DNA of 10,358 bases, from contig SLPX01000032.1 of assembly GCA_007131745.1 (NCBI GenBank), forward strand, positions 1 to 10,358. The letters are read 5' to 3'. Below are positions 1 to 6,623 of the stretch, piece after piece (within the stretch, counting starts at the first letter, position 1; every line of letters begins with the position of its first letter). The stretch comes from Myxococcales bacterium. Lineage in GTDB: Bacteria > Myxococcota > Polyangia > HGW-17 > SLPX01. The notes below the pieces were generated by a model, which was not told the DNA's origin, ran no database searches, and saw nothing but the letters and a program-made list of their open reading frames with translations. The position numbers and the translations under genes are program-made.

Positions 1-2
1 CG

Positions 3-80
3 GATCTCTGGTCGAAAACCTACCCTGAAGCCCGATTTCAAGCCATAAACATGGAAAACTACCTCGACTTTGTTATTTAA
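3..80 (+). CDS. C-terminal fragment of an unidentified protein
   Basis: Reading from base 3 gives 25 codons before a TAA at 78-80; the start lies outside the window. The peptide begins DLWSKTYPEARF and ends ENYLDFVI, a mixed, protein-like composition. The other two forward frames stop earlier, at 26-28 and 46-48. I do not recognise the family and the fragment is too short to assign a function. No convincing terminator follows in 81-169, so whether this gene runs into the next transcription unit is unclear. Confidence 0.5.
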   Translation, partial: DLWSKTYPEARFQAINMENYLDFVI

Positions 81-169
81 CCCGGTCAATGAAGACAAGT
101 TCCGCTTACCCGTAGAACGAATAATAAAAGAACTCGGACAGCACAAAAGACTCCGCGTTTTCTGATTCC

Positions 170-198
170 TTGACATAAAGGTCATATATTTCTATATG
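170..198 (+). promoter_or_regulatory. Candidate sigma70 promoter for the lipoprotein gene
   Basis: A perfect -35 hexamer TTGACA (170-175) is followed after exactly 17 bases by TATATG (193-198), four of six matches to the -10 consensus, in an AT-rich setting. Transcription would start near 205, leaving a leader of about 75 bases before the ATG at 281. The leader can fold into a short stem in which 222-229 pairs with 240-247 around a T-rich loop; its role is unknown. The call rests on sequence alone. Confidence 0.5.
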
Positions 199-280
199 GC
201 TGGGTTTGGTGGTATTTGTGTGTCCGGGGTTAGGTTTTTTCCCGGGCTGAGAGCGTGTTTTTGCGCAGGGGATAGAGACA

Positions 281-1489
281 ATGAGAAAAACGAAAAAGCT
301 GATTTCACTGCTGGTCTTTGCTGTTTTGCTCTCCATGTTGTTCGGAGCATGCAGGAGAAGGAAAAAACCGGCGGAAAAAAAGGATACGGAAGCACGAAAG
401 GTCGACACTGATGTGAAGAAGCCGCTTCCGAAAAAGATTCCGGCCATAAAGGACGCTGAGTCATTTGCCGATGTTTTCAAACTCCCGGCCGAAGCCGATG
501 CCCTCATGTTTTTCGATTTCAGCGCTCTCAAGAATCATGACGCATGGAAGAAAACTGCCCGATACTTTGAATCCAATCAATTGGTCAAATCCATCAGTGA
601 AACATGCAACATGGACGTGTTGGGGGTCTTGGATCGCGTTGCCATGGCGATAAACTTTCATGAACAGGACACGCTTACCATCATCGAAGGAAGCAATCTC
701 GACAGTGCCAGGGTCATGGATTGTCTGAGAAAATCGGCCGAAACTCCGGGTTTGAAAAAGATGTTGAAAGTCAACGCTTCTGGTTCGGACGATGCAAAAA
801 AACCGGAAGAGGCGGGCAAAGACAAAGCAGGGGACAAAGACGAAACCGGAGAAGAAGACGAAAAAAGCCAAGCCGAGAAAGACGAGGAAAAAGCCGGGAA
901 AGAAGCGCCAAGGAAAGATCCGAATGAATCTGTTGATGTCACTTGGACCGGGGAAGATGGAGTTGTTCGGCTGAGGGTTTCGATATTGGGGCCCAACAGA
1001 CTTTCACTTTCCCAGGGTGCTTGGGTTGGAAAGGCTCACGGACTCGACAAGGGAGAACATCCTCATTTGGGCGAGGATTCTCACATTCTGAAAATGAAAG
1101 AAGCGCTCGGTGGAGCGAGTCTTTTCTGGGTCGTCAGCCTTGGTTTGCCGCCCGGCGTAAAAAGCGCGATTCCCGGCGTGGCAGCGGCCCATCAACTTCG
1201 AAGTCTCGCTTTTGGAATAGATGGGCCTGGAAACACGATGGAACTCAAGCTGAGCGCGGACATGCGGGATGAGAAATCGGCCAAAAGTCTTGCCGGTGTC
1301 CTGGAGCGGCTCCTGCCGGGCATAGGCAAGTTCTCACCGGACCTCGAAAAAATCGGCCAGCTCATCGGTAAGATATCCATTTCTTCCGAAGGACCGATAT
1401 TGAAAGCTTCACTCAAGATTGAAGAAGAGGACATGAAGACACTTTACGGAAAAATGCAGGGTGTGTTGGGCCGGGTTTCCAAGCTCTAA
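281..1489 (+). CDS. Putative lipoprotein with internally duplicated extracytoplasmic region
   Basis: 402 residues starting at ATG 281, with a purine-rich AGGGGATAGAG stretch just upstream. Residues 1-24 form an export signal: basic start (RKTKK), hydrophobic core about 8-20, then LFGAC, giving a candidate lipidated Cys at 24. The lipobox is imperfect because position -3 is Phe, so an uncleaved signal anchor is the alternative. The first residues after the Cys are very basic (RRRKK). Residues about 168-216 are a low-complexity Lys/Glu/Asp-rich stretch, probably a flexible linker. The parts before and after it look related: ADALMFFDFSAL near 72-83 and VAMAINF near 120-126 recur as GASLFWVVSLGL near 278-289 and LAFGIDG near 309-315. 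I know no function for this family. It is probably envelope-located and shares a promoter with the small gene downstream. Coding status is well supported; function is not. Confidence 0.75.
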   Translation: MRKTKKLISLLVFAVLLSMLFGACRRRKKPAEKKDTEARKVDTDVKKPLPKKIPAIKDAESFADVFKLPAEADALMFFDFSALKNHDAWKKTARYFESNQLVKSISETCNMDVLGVLDRVAMAINFHEQDTLTIIEGSNLDSARVMDCLRKSAETPGLKKMLKVNASGSDDAKKPEEAGKDKAGDKDETGEEDEKSQAEKDEEKAGKEAPRKDPNESVDVTWTGEDGVVRLRVSILGPNRLSLSQGAWVGKAHGLDKGEHPHLGEDSHILKMKEALGGASLFWVVSLGLPPGVKSAIPGVAAAHQLRSLAFGIDGPGNTMELKLSADMRDEKSAKSLAGVLERLLPGIGKFSPDLEKIGQLIGKISISSEGPILKASLKIEEEDMKTLYGKMQGVLGRVSKL

Positions 1490-1500
1490 AAAAGGTACAT

Positions 1501-1517
1501 CGCGATACGCTATCGCG
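1501..1517 (+). terminator. Perfect 7-bp hairpin between lipoprotein and repeat-protein genes
   Basis: CGCGATA (1501-1507) and TATCGCG (1511-1517) are exact inverted copies around the loop CGC. Only a short GGAATTTTG run follows, so this is at best a weak or partial intrinsic terminator. It could equally be an mRNA-stabilising element or a protein-binding palindrome. It sits 11 bases after the lipoprotein stop and ends before the ribosome-binding site of the next gene, a position suited to adjusting the expression ratio of the two genes. Confidence 0.4.
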
Positions 1518-1543
1518 GAATTTTGAAACGAAGGAAAAAGATC

Positions 1544-1891
1544 ATGGCAAAAGTCAAATCGCCAATGGCGCAAGTCAAAGAAAAATTCGAGACAAAGGAA
1601 AAACTGGTCGACGATATCATTTCTCTTCTAAAACCTCCCAAGGGAGAACGAGAAGAAATGAGAGAGCGCCTCGGAGTACAGTCCAATTCGAACTTGTTGA
1701 AACTTCACTCCACGGCTTCGCAGATCAGCGAGAAGTTCGGAACCAAAGACGTTTTGGTGGAAAAGATCATTGAATTCATGGGGCATCCCAAGGATGAAGA
1801 TCGGAAAGAACGTCTGTTGCAATACGGTCCCGGAAGACTCATGGACATGTACAAAAGGTGGGAAAAGAAAGCGGAGTCAGCGAGGGCCTGA
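1544..1891 (+). CDS. Small protein of two tandem ~50-residue repeats, function unknown
   Basis: 115 residues. I chose ATG 1544 because AAGG at 1531-1534 is well placed as its ribosome-binding site; an in-frame TTG at 1523 would add seven basic residues and has poorer support. The protein is two copies of one unit offset by exactly 50 residues: about 10-57 (starts QVKEKFETKEKLVDDII) and about 60-108 (starts QISEKFGTKDVLVEKII). Shared positions include Gln, Glu-Lys-Phe, Thr-Lys, Leu-Val, Ile-Ile and Pro-Lys. Both copies are charged and predicted helical, ending in a Leu/basic segment. There is no signal peptide or membrane segment, so it should be cytoplasmic. The design recalls a small helical nucleic-acid- or protein-binding module, but I cannot name the family. 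It lies 54 bases after the lipoprotein gene and probably shares its transcript. Its stop is 19 bases from the stop of the convergent ligase gene. Confidence 0.75.
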   Translation: MAKVKSPMAQVKEKFETKEKLVDDIISLLKPPKGEREEMRERLGVQSNSNLLKLHSTASQISEKFGTKDVLVEKIIEFMGHPKDEDRKERLLQYGPGRLMDMYKRWEKKAESARA

Positions 1892-1910
1892 AAAAAGCAG
1901 TCTGATCCCC

Positions 1911-3614
1911 TCAGGCAGGAGATTTCCCGGGAAAAGGATTTTTGCCTTGCGCCGCTTTCCATACCGGGTCTTCTTCCTGCAGCATTCTTCTCAGGATTTT
2001 CCCCGATTGTGACTTCGGAAGTTCCCGTCTTATTTCGACGTGTCCGGGAACCATGTGCGGAGCGCCGTTTTTTGCAGCCCATGACAGAAGATCTTCTTTG
2101 CCCGCGTCGGATCCCTCTTTCAACACAACCCATGCCTTGATGAGTTCGCCGTTCTTTTCATCGGGTAAACCGGCCGCAGCCGCTTCGACTATTTCAGGAT
2201 GGGTGCACAAAAAAGCTTCCACTTCCTTGGGAAAAACCCTTGTACCATTGAGCCTGATGAGCTGCTTTTTGCGATCCATGAAAACGACTCTTCCCGATTG
2301 GTCCATGAACCCCATGTCCCCGGTAAGCAGCCATCGTTTTCCTTCTTGTTCCTTGATGACTTCCTCGGTGTAATCCCGTCGGTTCAGGTATTCCTTCATG
2401 ATCTGTGGACCGGTCACCGCGATTTCTCCGATATGATCGGAGTCCTCAGCGCTCTCGCCGGTTCCAAGGTCGATCGACGGATCGGTCTCGTTTACGATTT
2501 TCCACTCGGTGGACGGCAATGGAAGGCCCAGGGTGCCGCCTCTACTTTCGCTATCCGGTCGAAACTGCTCGACCGAAACCACTGGAGACATTTCCGTGAG
2601 CCCATAACCTTCAGCTATCCGTGCGCCGGACACCGCCTCGAAGCTTTCCCGCACATGCTTTTGCAGCCCTATGCCTCCGGAGATGCATAATTGTAATTTT
2701 CCTTTTAGCTTGTGGTTGGAACCGTTATCCAGGCAATCGGTCAGCTTGCCGTAGAGCATCTCGTTACCCGCCATGTTCAAAGAAGACGGTCCCGCCTCGG
2801 TGAACACCGGAACAAGATCTTCGACACTGGAGGGCTCCGGGAAAAGAATCATCTTCCCCCCGCCGGCAATCGAAACATTCATGACCACGGTCATGGCAAA
2901 AGCTTTAAAAAGCGGCAATATCCCTATGTTCCCGTCACCCGCCTTGCTCTCGTGCAACCATGCTCTGCATTGCAATGCATTGGAAACGCAGTTGAAATGA
3001 GTCAGCATGACCGGCCTGGGTGTCCCGGTAGCTCCGGCGGTCAGCACGCAAGTCGCCGGGTGAGCAAGAGAATCGATTTCCACGCGAGGTGGATTTATCG
3101 GTGCTTTCAATAGGTCCGTGAACTTGTGTGCTACAGAGTCGATTTTCCCGGATGGAATTCTGTTCAAAAGTTTGGCCAGAGCTCTCTTTCCAAAAGGAGC
3201 GAAATCGGCAAGGTTTGTTCCCACAAGAATATCTATTTCAACTTCCCTGATTATTGGCGCCAGCTTTTCTTCGTACAGCGCATCCTGGCAAATCAAGGCC
3301 TTGGGCTTGATGAGGTTCAAGTGATACAGGATTTCCTTGGGTTTGGATGATGTGTTGATTCCCGAAACAACCGCGCCCAGCCTGGCGGCTGCATAATATC
3401 CGATCACATACTGGATGCTGTTTGGTAATAAAAGGGCTGCAAAATCTCCCTTCCGCAATCCCAGCGCATAAAGAGCAGTGGCAAATCCATCTACTTGCCG
3501 ATCCAACTCCCGATACGTCATGGTTGTATCCAGAAACCGGACGGCCTCATTCCGGGGCCATTTCAGTGCTGCCTGTCTCAGTAATTCTCCCAGGCTGATT
3601 CGCTGAAACTCCAT
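1911..3614 (-). CDS. AMP-forming acyl-CoA synthetase-like enzyme (ANL superfamily), divergent P-loop
   Basis: 567 residues, starting at ATG 3614 with AAGG about nine bases upstream; a full-length adenylate-forming enzyme of the fatty-acyl-CoA ligase type. Such enzymes activate a carboxylic acid with ATP to an acyl-AMP and normally pass it to CoA. Visible motifs in order: TYRELD near 33, the glycine-rich P-loop region 191-206, PLFKAFAMT near 234-242, EGYGLTEMSP 335-344, LLTGDMG 429-435, DRKK 447-450, and PKSQSGKILRR 533-543 with the C-terminal catalytic Lys at 539. The late motifs are canonical. The P-loop reads TAGATGTPRP where the family usually has TSGTTGxPKG, so Lys-Gly is replaced by Arg-Pro, and the usual PLFH is PLFK. 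Activity is therefore plausible but possibly specialised. There is no signal peptide, so it is cytoplasmic. It follows the lipocalin-like gene by 46 bases on the same strand, with no terminator between, suggesting an operon. The acyl substrate cannot be read from the sequence. Confidence 0.9.
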   Translation of the reverse strand: MEFQRISLGELLRQAALKWPRNEAVRFLDTTMTYRELDRQVDGFATALYALGLRKGDFAALLLPNSIQYVIGYYAAARLGAVVSGINTSSKPKEILYHLNLIKPKALICQDALYEEKLAPIIREVEIDILVGTNLADFAPFGKRALAKLLNRIPSGKIDSVAHKFTDLLKAPINPPRVEIDSLAHPATCVLTAGATGTPRPVMLTHFNCVSNALQCRAWLHESKAGDGNIGILPLFKAFAMTVVMNVSIAGGGKMILFPEPSSVEDLVPVFTEAGPSSLNMAGNEMLYGKLTDCLDNGSNHKLKGKLQLCISGGIGLQKHVRESFEAVSGARIAEGYGLTEMSPVVSVEQFRPDSESRGGTLGLPLPSTEWKIVNETDPSIDLGTGESAEDSDHIGEIAVTGPQIMKEYLNRRDYTEEVIKEQEGKRWLLTGDMGFMDQSGRVVFMDRKKQLIRLNGTRVFPKEVEAFLCTHPEIVEAAAAGLPDEKNGELIKAWVVLKEGSDAGKEDLLSWAAKNGAPHMVPGHVEIRRELPKSQSGKILRRMLQEEDPVWKAAQGKNPFPGKSPA

Positions 3615-3660
3615 GTCTTTACCTTTTTCCGGGGGTCTGCCTGCAATTCAGGGCGGTTCA

Positions 3661-4710
3661 TCACACAAGCATCTCGACGCCGTAACACTTGTCCGGTGAA
3701 CCCAGTTCAAGGGCCGCCTGGTTGCTGGTCAGGATTGTTTCAGGTTTTCCAGGTCTTTTGAGAGCCAACTTGGCGGAAGCCAACTTGGAATTCAGACAAT
3801 GAATGACCGAACCGTCAGGATTGCGATAGTATAAACCGGCCGACTCGGCCGGTGAGGCGACAACTTCACCGCTGACACCTTCGATATCATCGCCTGCGCT
3901 GAAATTCCATTTCATGGGACCGATCAACCCGCGATTTAAAAACATTCTGATCGGCCCGTTGAAAGAAAATGTTTCGCCTTCCGCCTTGATCGTGACTATC
4001 GTCATCGAGGGGGTCAATCGACGTCCCATTCTGGCTCGTGCGGTAACCCCTTCGAATACAATATCTTCGTTTCCATCCCATGAATTGATCTGGCACCAAA
4101 CGTAAACGGGTGTATGCTCGGAACCCCAGTTATGTCCTCCCATGCCTTTCCACCCTTTCACCTCGACCCTTTCGCCGTCTACCACGTATTCTCCATCAAA
4201 GGTCGCCACGGGCGCCGGCGTCACCAGCTTTGTCTTGGGAAACCTCATGGTATAAAGCTTCTTGTGAAAAAACAGTTCCATGGGGTTTTCGTGAACTTGC
4301 ATTTTCAAATCGCATGAAATCTCGTGTTTCCCGTTTTCCCATTTGCCGGACAACCTGTTGTTTGAAACAGTGAAATCGTTGGTATCGATATTCAGTTCAT
4401 CTTCACCTTCCCTTGGAAAAACCGCTTCTTTCAGGGGGATGGAGCTTTTCAATGCCGTGGGTTTTCCACCCCTGGTAAACGCGATTACCCATGCCTCAGC
4501 GGTAGAGCCTTCGGGTTTGCCTCGTGGAACAAACGCTGTGGCTTTGAGCCATAGCGCTCTTTTTGAATCGGGTGAATTGAGCCGGAAAAAATAACTTTCC
4601 ACGTGTCCCCGCTTCGCCATGTTCATTCCGGATTCTCCATTTCCTCTACAACCCTTGAATGAATTGAAATCAAAACTTTCGGTCTTGCCATTGTTTTTTT
4701 TGCTGTTCAT
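3661..4710 (-). CDS. Lipocalin-like protein of the CrtC/AttH/DUF2804-like kind
   Basis: 349 residues. ATG 4710 is supported by AGGGGA about nine bases upstream; internal Met codons at residues 29 and 31 (near 4626 and 4620) are alternatives, because conserved-looking sequence begins only at about residue 34 (RGHVESYFFRL). The protein is rich in beta-type segments with many Trp and aromatic residues. It carries GGHNWGSEH (191-199) followed by VYVWCQIN, and RNPDGS (296-301), which resemble the signature region of two-domain lipocalin-like proteins related to carotenoid 1,2-hydratase (CrtC), AttH and DUF2804. Members of that group bind or modify hydrophobic molecules, but most are uncharacterised. 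No signal peptide or transmembrane segment is evident, so it is probably cytoplasmic. It lies directly upstream of the acyl-CoA synthetase gene, which hints at handling of a lipid or polyketide-like substrate. That link is inference; the family assignment is moderate. Confidence 0.7.
   Translation of the reverse strand: MNSKKNNGKTESFDFNSFKGCRGNGESGMNMAKRGHVESYFFRLNSPDSKRALWLKATAFVPRGKPEGSTAEAWVIAFTRGGKPTALKSSIPLKEAVFPREGEDELNIDTNDFTVSNNRLSGKWENGKHEISCDLKMQVHENPMELFFHKKLYTMRFPKTKLVTPAPVATFDGEYVVDGERVEVKGWKGMGGHNWGSEHTPVYVWCQINSWDGNEDIVFEGVTARARMGRRLTPSMTIVTIKAEGETFSFNGPIRMFLNRGLIGPMKWNFSAGDDIEGVSGEVVASPAESAGLYYRNPDGSVIHCLNSKLASAKLALKRPGKPETILTSNQAALELGSPDKCYGVEMLV
3835..3853. repeat. 19-base perfect palindrome inside the lipocalin-like gene
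   Basis: ACCGGCCGA (3835-3843) and TCGGCCGGT (3845-3853) are exact inverted copies around a single central C. It lies wholly inside coding sequence, so codon constraint and chance are plausible explanations. It could also be a protein-binding or methylation-type site. No second copy was noticed in the window. Confidence 0.5.
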
Positions 4711-4858
4711 GGATTTAAATCCCCTGGTGATTAGAATTCAGACAACACACCAAAGCCCTCAGTCCTCTTCAAGTCCTTGCCGTCGGATGAATGTTGCCGT
4801 ATTGTTCTGCAAAAAACAAACATATTCTGCCATGGATTCTCCATATGCCGGAGGATGA

Positions 4859-5908
4859 ATGAAAATCCGCAACCACCGCGCAACGAAGAGCGACGGACGA
4901 CCTCCCGCGGTATCCATTCCGCCCGAAGACTCGTTATCACCCCTTGCAAAAGTGGCAAAAGACCTGTTCTTGCGGTTTTACGTGGATAATATCGGACCCA
5001 TCCGAGTCGTGATGAAAAGGAAATCCTTTGTTCCCATGAAAAGCATCCGCGACATTGCAATCATTCTCAGCTCGAAACGCAAAGGCCGAAGCGGAAACGA
5101 AAGCCCGTGGGAATTAATGTTCAAGGTGATCACCGCGGTCAACCGCATACCTGTGGTGGAGCTTCCCGAGACCATGGACGAACCGCACTCGCCCGAAAAA
5201 AGCGAGCCAACGTCCATGCGTCGCGGTTTGCGGAGATCGGCCGGGTACCTTCTCAATATAAATCGTCACGCCTTTCCTCCTGGGTTTCTTTTGTCCGCGG
5301 ATCCCTCGGCAAAACAAACTTCTTGCGAAACGCTCCGAAGCTGCGGTTGGAATGGACAAAGACTCCTTCTGGGTGTGCTGTTGGAAAACGGGTCGTGCGA
5401 GGATCCGCGTGCTCGGGAAATACCCCGCCGGATGGCATTCCTGGCCGGGGCGTGCGATCGCCGGGCTCATGAAGACAACGCTCGAATAATCCTTTTCCTG
5501 GCCGGCGAAACCGGAAAAAGACTTGGAAAAATGTTCATGGGTTTTTCCAGGATACGGCCTCTGGTTGTGGATGTTACGAATTTATCCATACCCGACAGGA
5601 TGGGGTTGGTCTCCGCGTGCAGGGCCGTGGTGATCACCGGCCGTCCGGGTGAAATCATCGCAGCGGCTTCGTCCACGCCCGCGGTCGCATACTCTTTGTC
5701 CGAAAAGAAAACCTTTCGCCCGGAAGTTTTTGCATCGAGAAGCATTTGCGAAGAAGCGGATTTGATGAACGGAGTGCGGGCCGTGTTGTACGACGACGAG
5801 ATTCGTAAGAGCCGCGTGGTCGCGGCTACCCGGGCCGGGAAAGCAGCGGAAGAAAGTATGCTTCATTGGCTCCGAAGCCTGGTTGCAAGATACAGGCTTA
5901 CAGGGTGA
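4859..5908 (+). CDS. Hypothetical protein, possible divergent GT9/heptosyltransferase-like fold
   Basis: 349 residues. ATG 4859 has GGAGG at 4850-4854, a good core but only four bases away. No signal peptide or clear membrane segment is visible. The N-terminal half (about 40-145) has alpha/beta-type hydrophobic strands such as IAIIL near 66-70, but no motif I recognise. Residues about 209-280 read like the nucleotide-sugar-binding half of a GT-B glycosyltransferase: a strand (IILFLAG), VVDVTNLSIPDRMGLVSACR (236-255), then VVITGRPGEIIAAASSTP (257-274), parallel to the heptosyltransferase pattern of leaf-like LSLPEL, a strand, a gDSG loop and AAALGTP. The usual Asp-Ser-Gly is not intact (TGRPG), so catalysis is doubtful. 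It is transcribed away from the lipocalin-like operon across a 148-base gap and converges on the PLD-like gene with seven bases between stops. Coding is likely; the functional link is weak. Confidence 0.6.
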   Translation: MKIRNHRATKSDGRPPAVSIPPEDSLSPLAKVAKDLFLRFYVDNIGPIRVVMKRKSFVPMKSIRDIAIILSSKRKGRSGNESPWELMFKVITAVNRIPVVELPETMDEPHSPEKSEPTSMRRGLRRSAGYLLNINRHAFPPGFLLSADPSAKQTSCETLRSCGWNGQRLLLGVLLENGSCEDPRAREIPRRMAFLAGACDRRAHEDNARIILFLAGETGKRLGKMFMGFSRIRPLVVDVTNLSIPDRMGLVSACRAVVITGRPGEIIAAASSTPAVAYSLSEKKTFRPEVFASRSICEEADLMNGVRAVLYDDEIRKSRVVAATRAGKAAEESMLHWLRSLVARYRLTG

Positions 5909-5915
5909 AAAGCTC

Positions 5916-6452
5916 TTACCTCTCCAAAATCGGATCCGGGCAAGTCTTCAGGTAAGCGCATTTTTCACAATACGCGCCCATCCAGAATTCGTCGAAATAA
6001 CCCATCAGCTTATTTACAAACTCCGGATGAGAAACCATGGCCCCGACTTCCAGGTTTCGCCTGTGTTCACTTTTCGCGCCCAGACCGGCACCGGTGAAAT
6101 TGGCTGAACCGAAATATGCTTCCTTGCCGTCCACGATCACCATTTTCCAGTGTGAACGGGGACATATCTGCAACTCCATTGCGTGGCCGAACAGGTTGGG
6201 TAGCTTTTCCAGGGTGTTTTGAAACCGTTTGGATGGGATTTCTCCGTGGATGATCCTGAATTTCACACCGTTCATAGCGCATTCATTAAACATTTCGAGT
6301 ATCGGCTTGTAACCTAGAGGAGTCTCTACGTGCATGTCCTTCAGGTTGGCAGTGGCGATCCAGACGAATTTCTTTGCTGCCAAAACCGACTGTGACACCA
6401 CCCTGGTGTAGTGTTCCCGGTTGAGAAGCAACCTTATCGGCTCTTTCATCAT
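5916..6452 (-). CDS. Single-HKD phospholipase-D-like protein with Cys-rich C-terminus
   Basis: 178 residues from ATG 6452; ATG 6449 is equally possible and GTG 6461 would add three residues. GGTGAG just upstream (6463-6458) can serve as the ribosome-binding site for either ATG. The PLD/Nuc-type motif is clear: His101, Lys103 and Asp108 in HWKMVIVD, then GSANFTGAG (115-123) with Asn118, and NLEVG with Glu135. With one HKD motif it should act as a homodimer, as bacterial Nuc-type phosphodiesterases do, on phosphodiesters in nucleic acid or lipid. The preceding strand-helix part (VWIATANL, residues 30-37) fits the fold. The C-terminus carries Cys162, Cys165 and Cys171 (C-x2-C-x5-C), an unusual tail that could bind a metal. 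No signal peptide is visible, which argues for an intracellular nuclease-like role over a secreted lipase. The substrate is unknown. Confidence 0.82.
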   Translation of the reverse strand: MMKEPIRLLLNREHYTRVVSQSVLAAKKFVWIATANLKDMHVETPLGYKPILEMFNECAMNGVKFRIIHGEIPSKRFQNTLEKLPNLFGHAMELQICPRSHWKMVIVDGKEAYFGSANFTGAGLGAKSEHRRNLEVGAMVSHPEFVNKLMGYFDEFWMGAYCEKCAYLKTCPDPILER

Positions 6453-6594
6453 GAATCTCACCGTTTAACAGCTTTGCGGAAAATTGAATTCTGCCATGGT
6501 TTTTACACGAGCCGGGATTAGACTCCAACCTTTCATCGTTGGAATGGTCAAAGAAATGAGATTTAAAAAATATCAGGCCGCGTAAACTTGTCGT

Positions 6595-6623
6595 TTGGCC
6601 TTCCAATCTCCAGGCCATATACT
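6595..6623 (+). promoter_or_regulatory. Candidate sigma70 promoter of the TonB-type gene, with inverted repeat in its spacer
   Basis: TTGGCC (6595-6600) and TATACT (6618-6623, five of six to consensus) are separated by exactly 17 bases. Transcription would start near 6630, about 65 bases before the ATG. The spacer is bounded by the inverted hexamers TGGCCT (6596-6601) and AGGCCA (6612-6617), a possible operator that would place a repressor across the promoter. A hexamer pair of this kind is not rare by chance, so the operator reading is weaker than the promoter reading. Confidence 0.45.

Noticed and set aside
222..247. Stem in the leader of the lipoprotein gene as a riboswitch or terminator
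   Set aside because: Only one short stem with a T-rich loop is visible, with no trailing T-run and no recognisable aptamer, so it is not annotated as a regulatory RNA.
1523..1543. TTG start extending the small repeat protein by seven residues
   Set aside because: It adds only a basic stretch, and the AAGG ribosome-binding site is correctly spaced for the ATG at 1544.
2966..2979. 14-base perfect palindrome TGCATTGCAATGCA
   Set aside because: It lies within the acyl-CoA ligase coding region and is short; the resemblance to the AATGC repeats near 7838-7852 is most likely coincidence.
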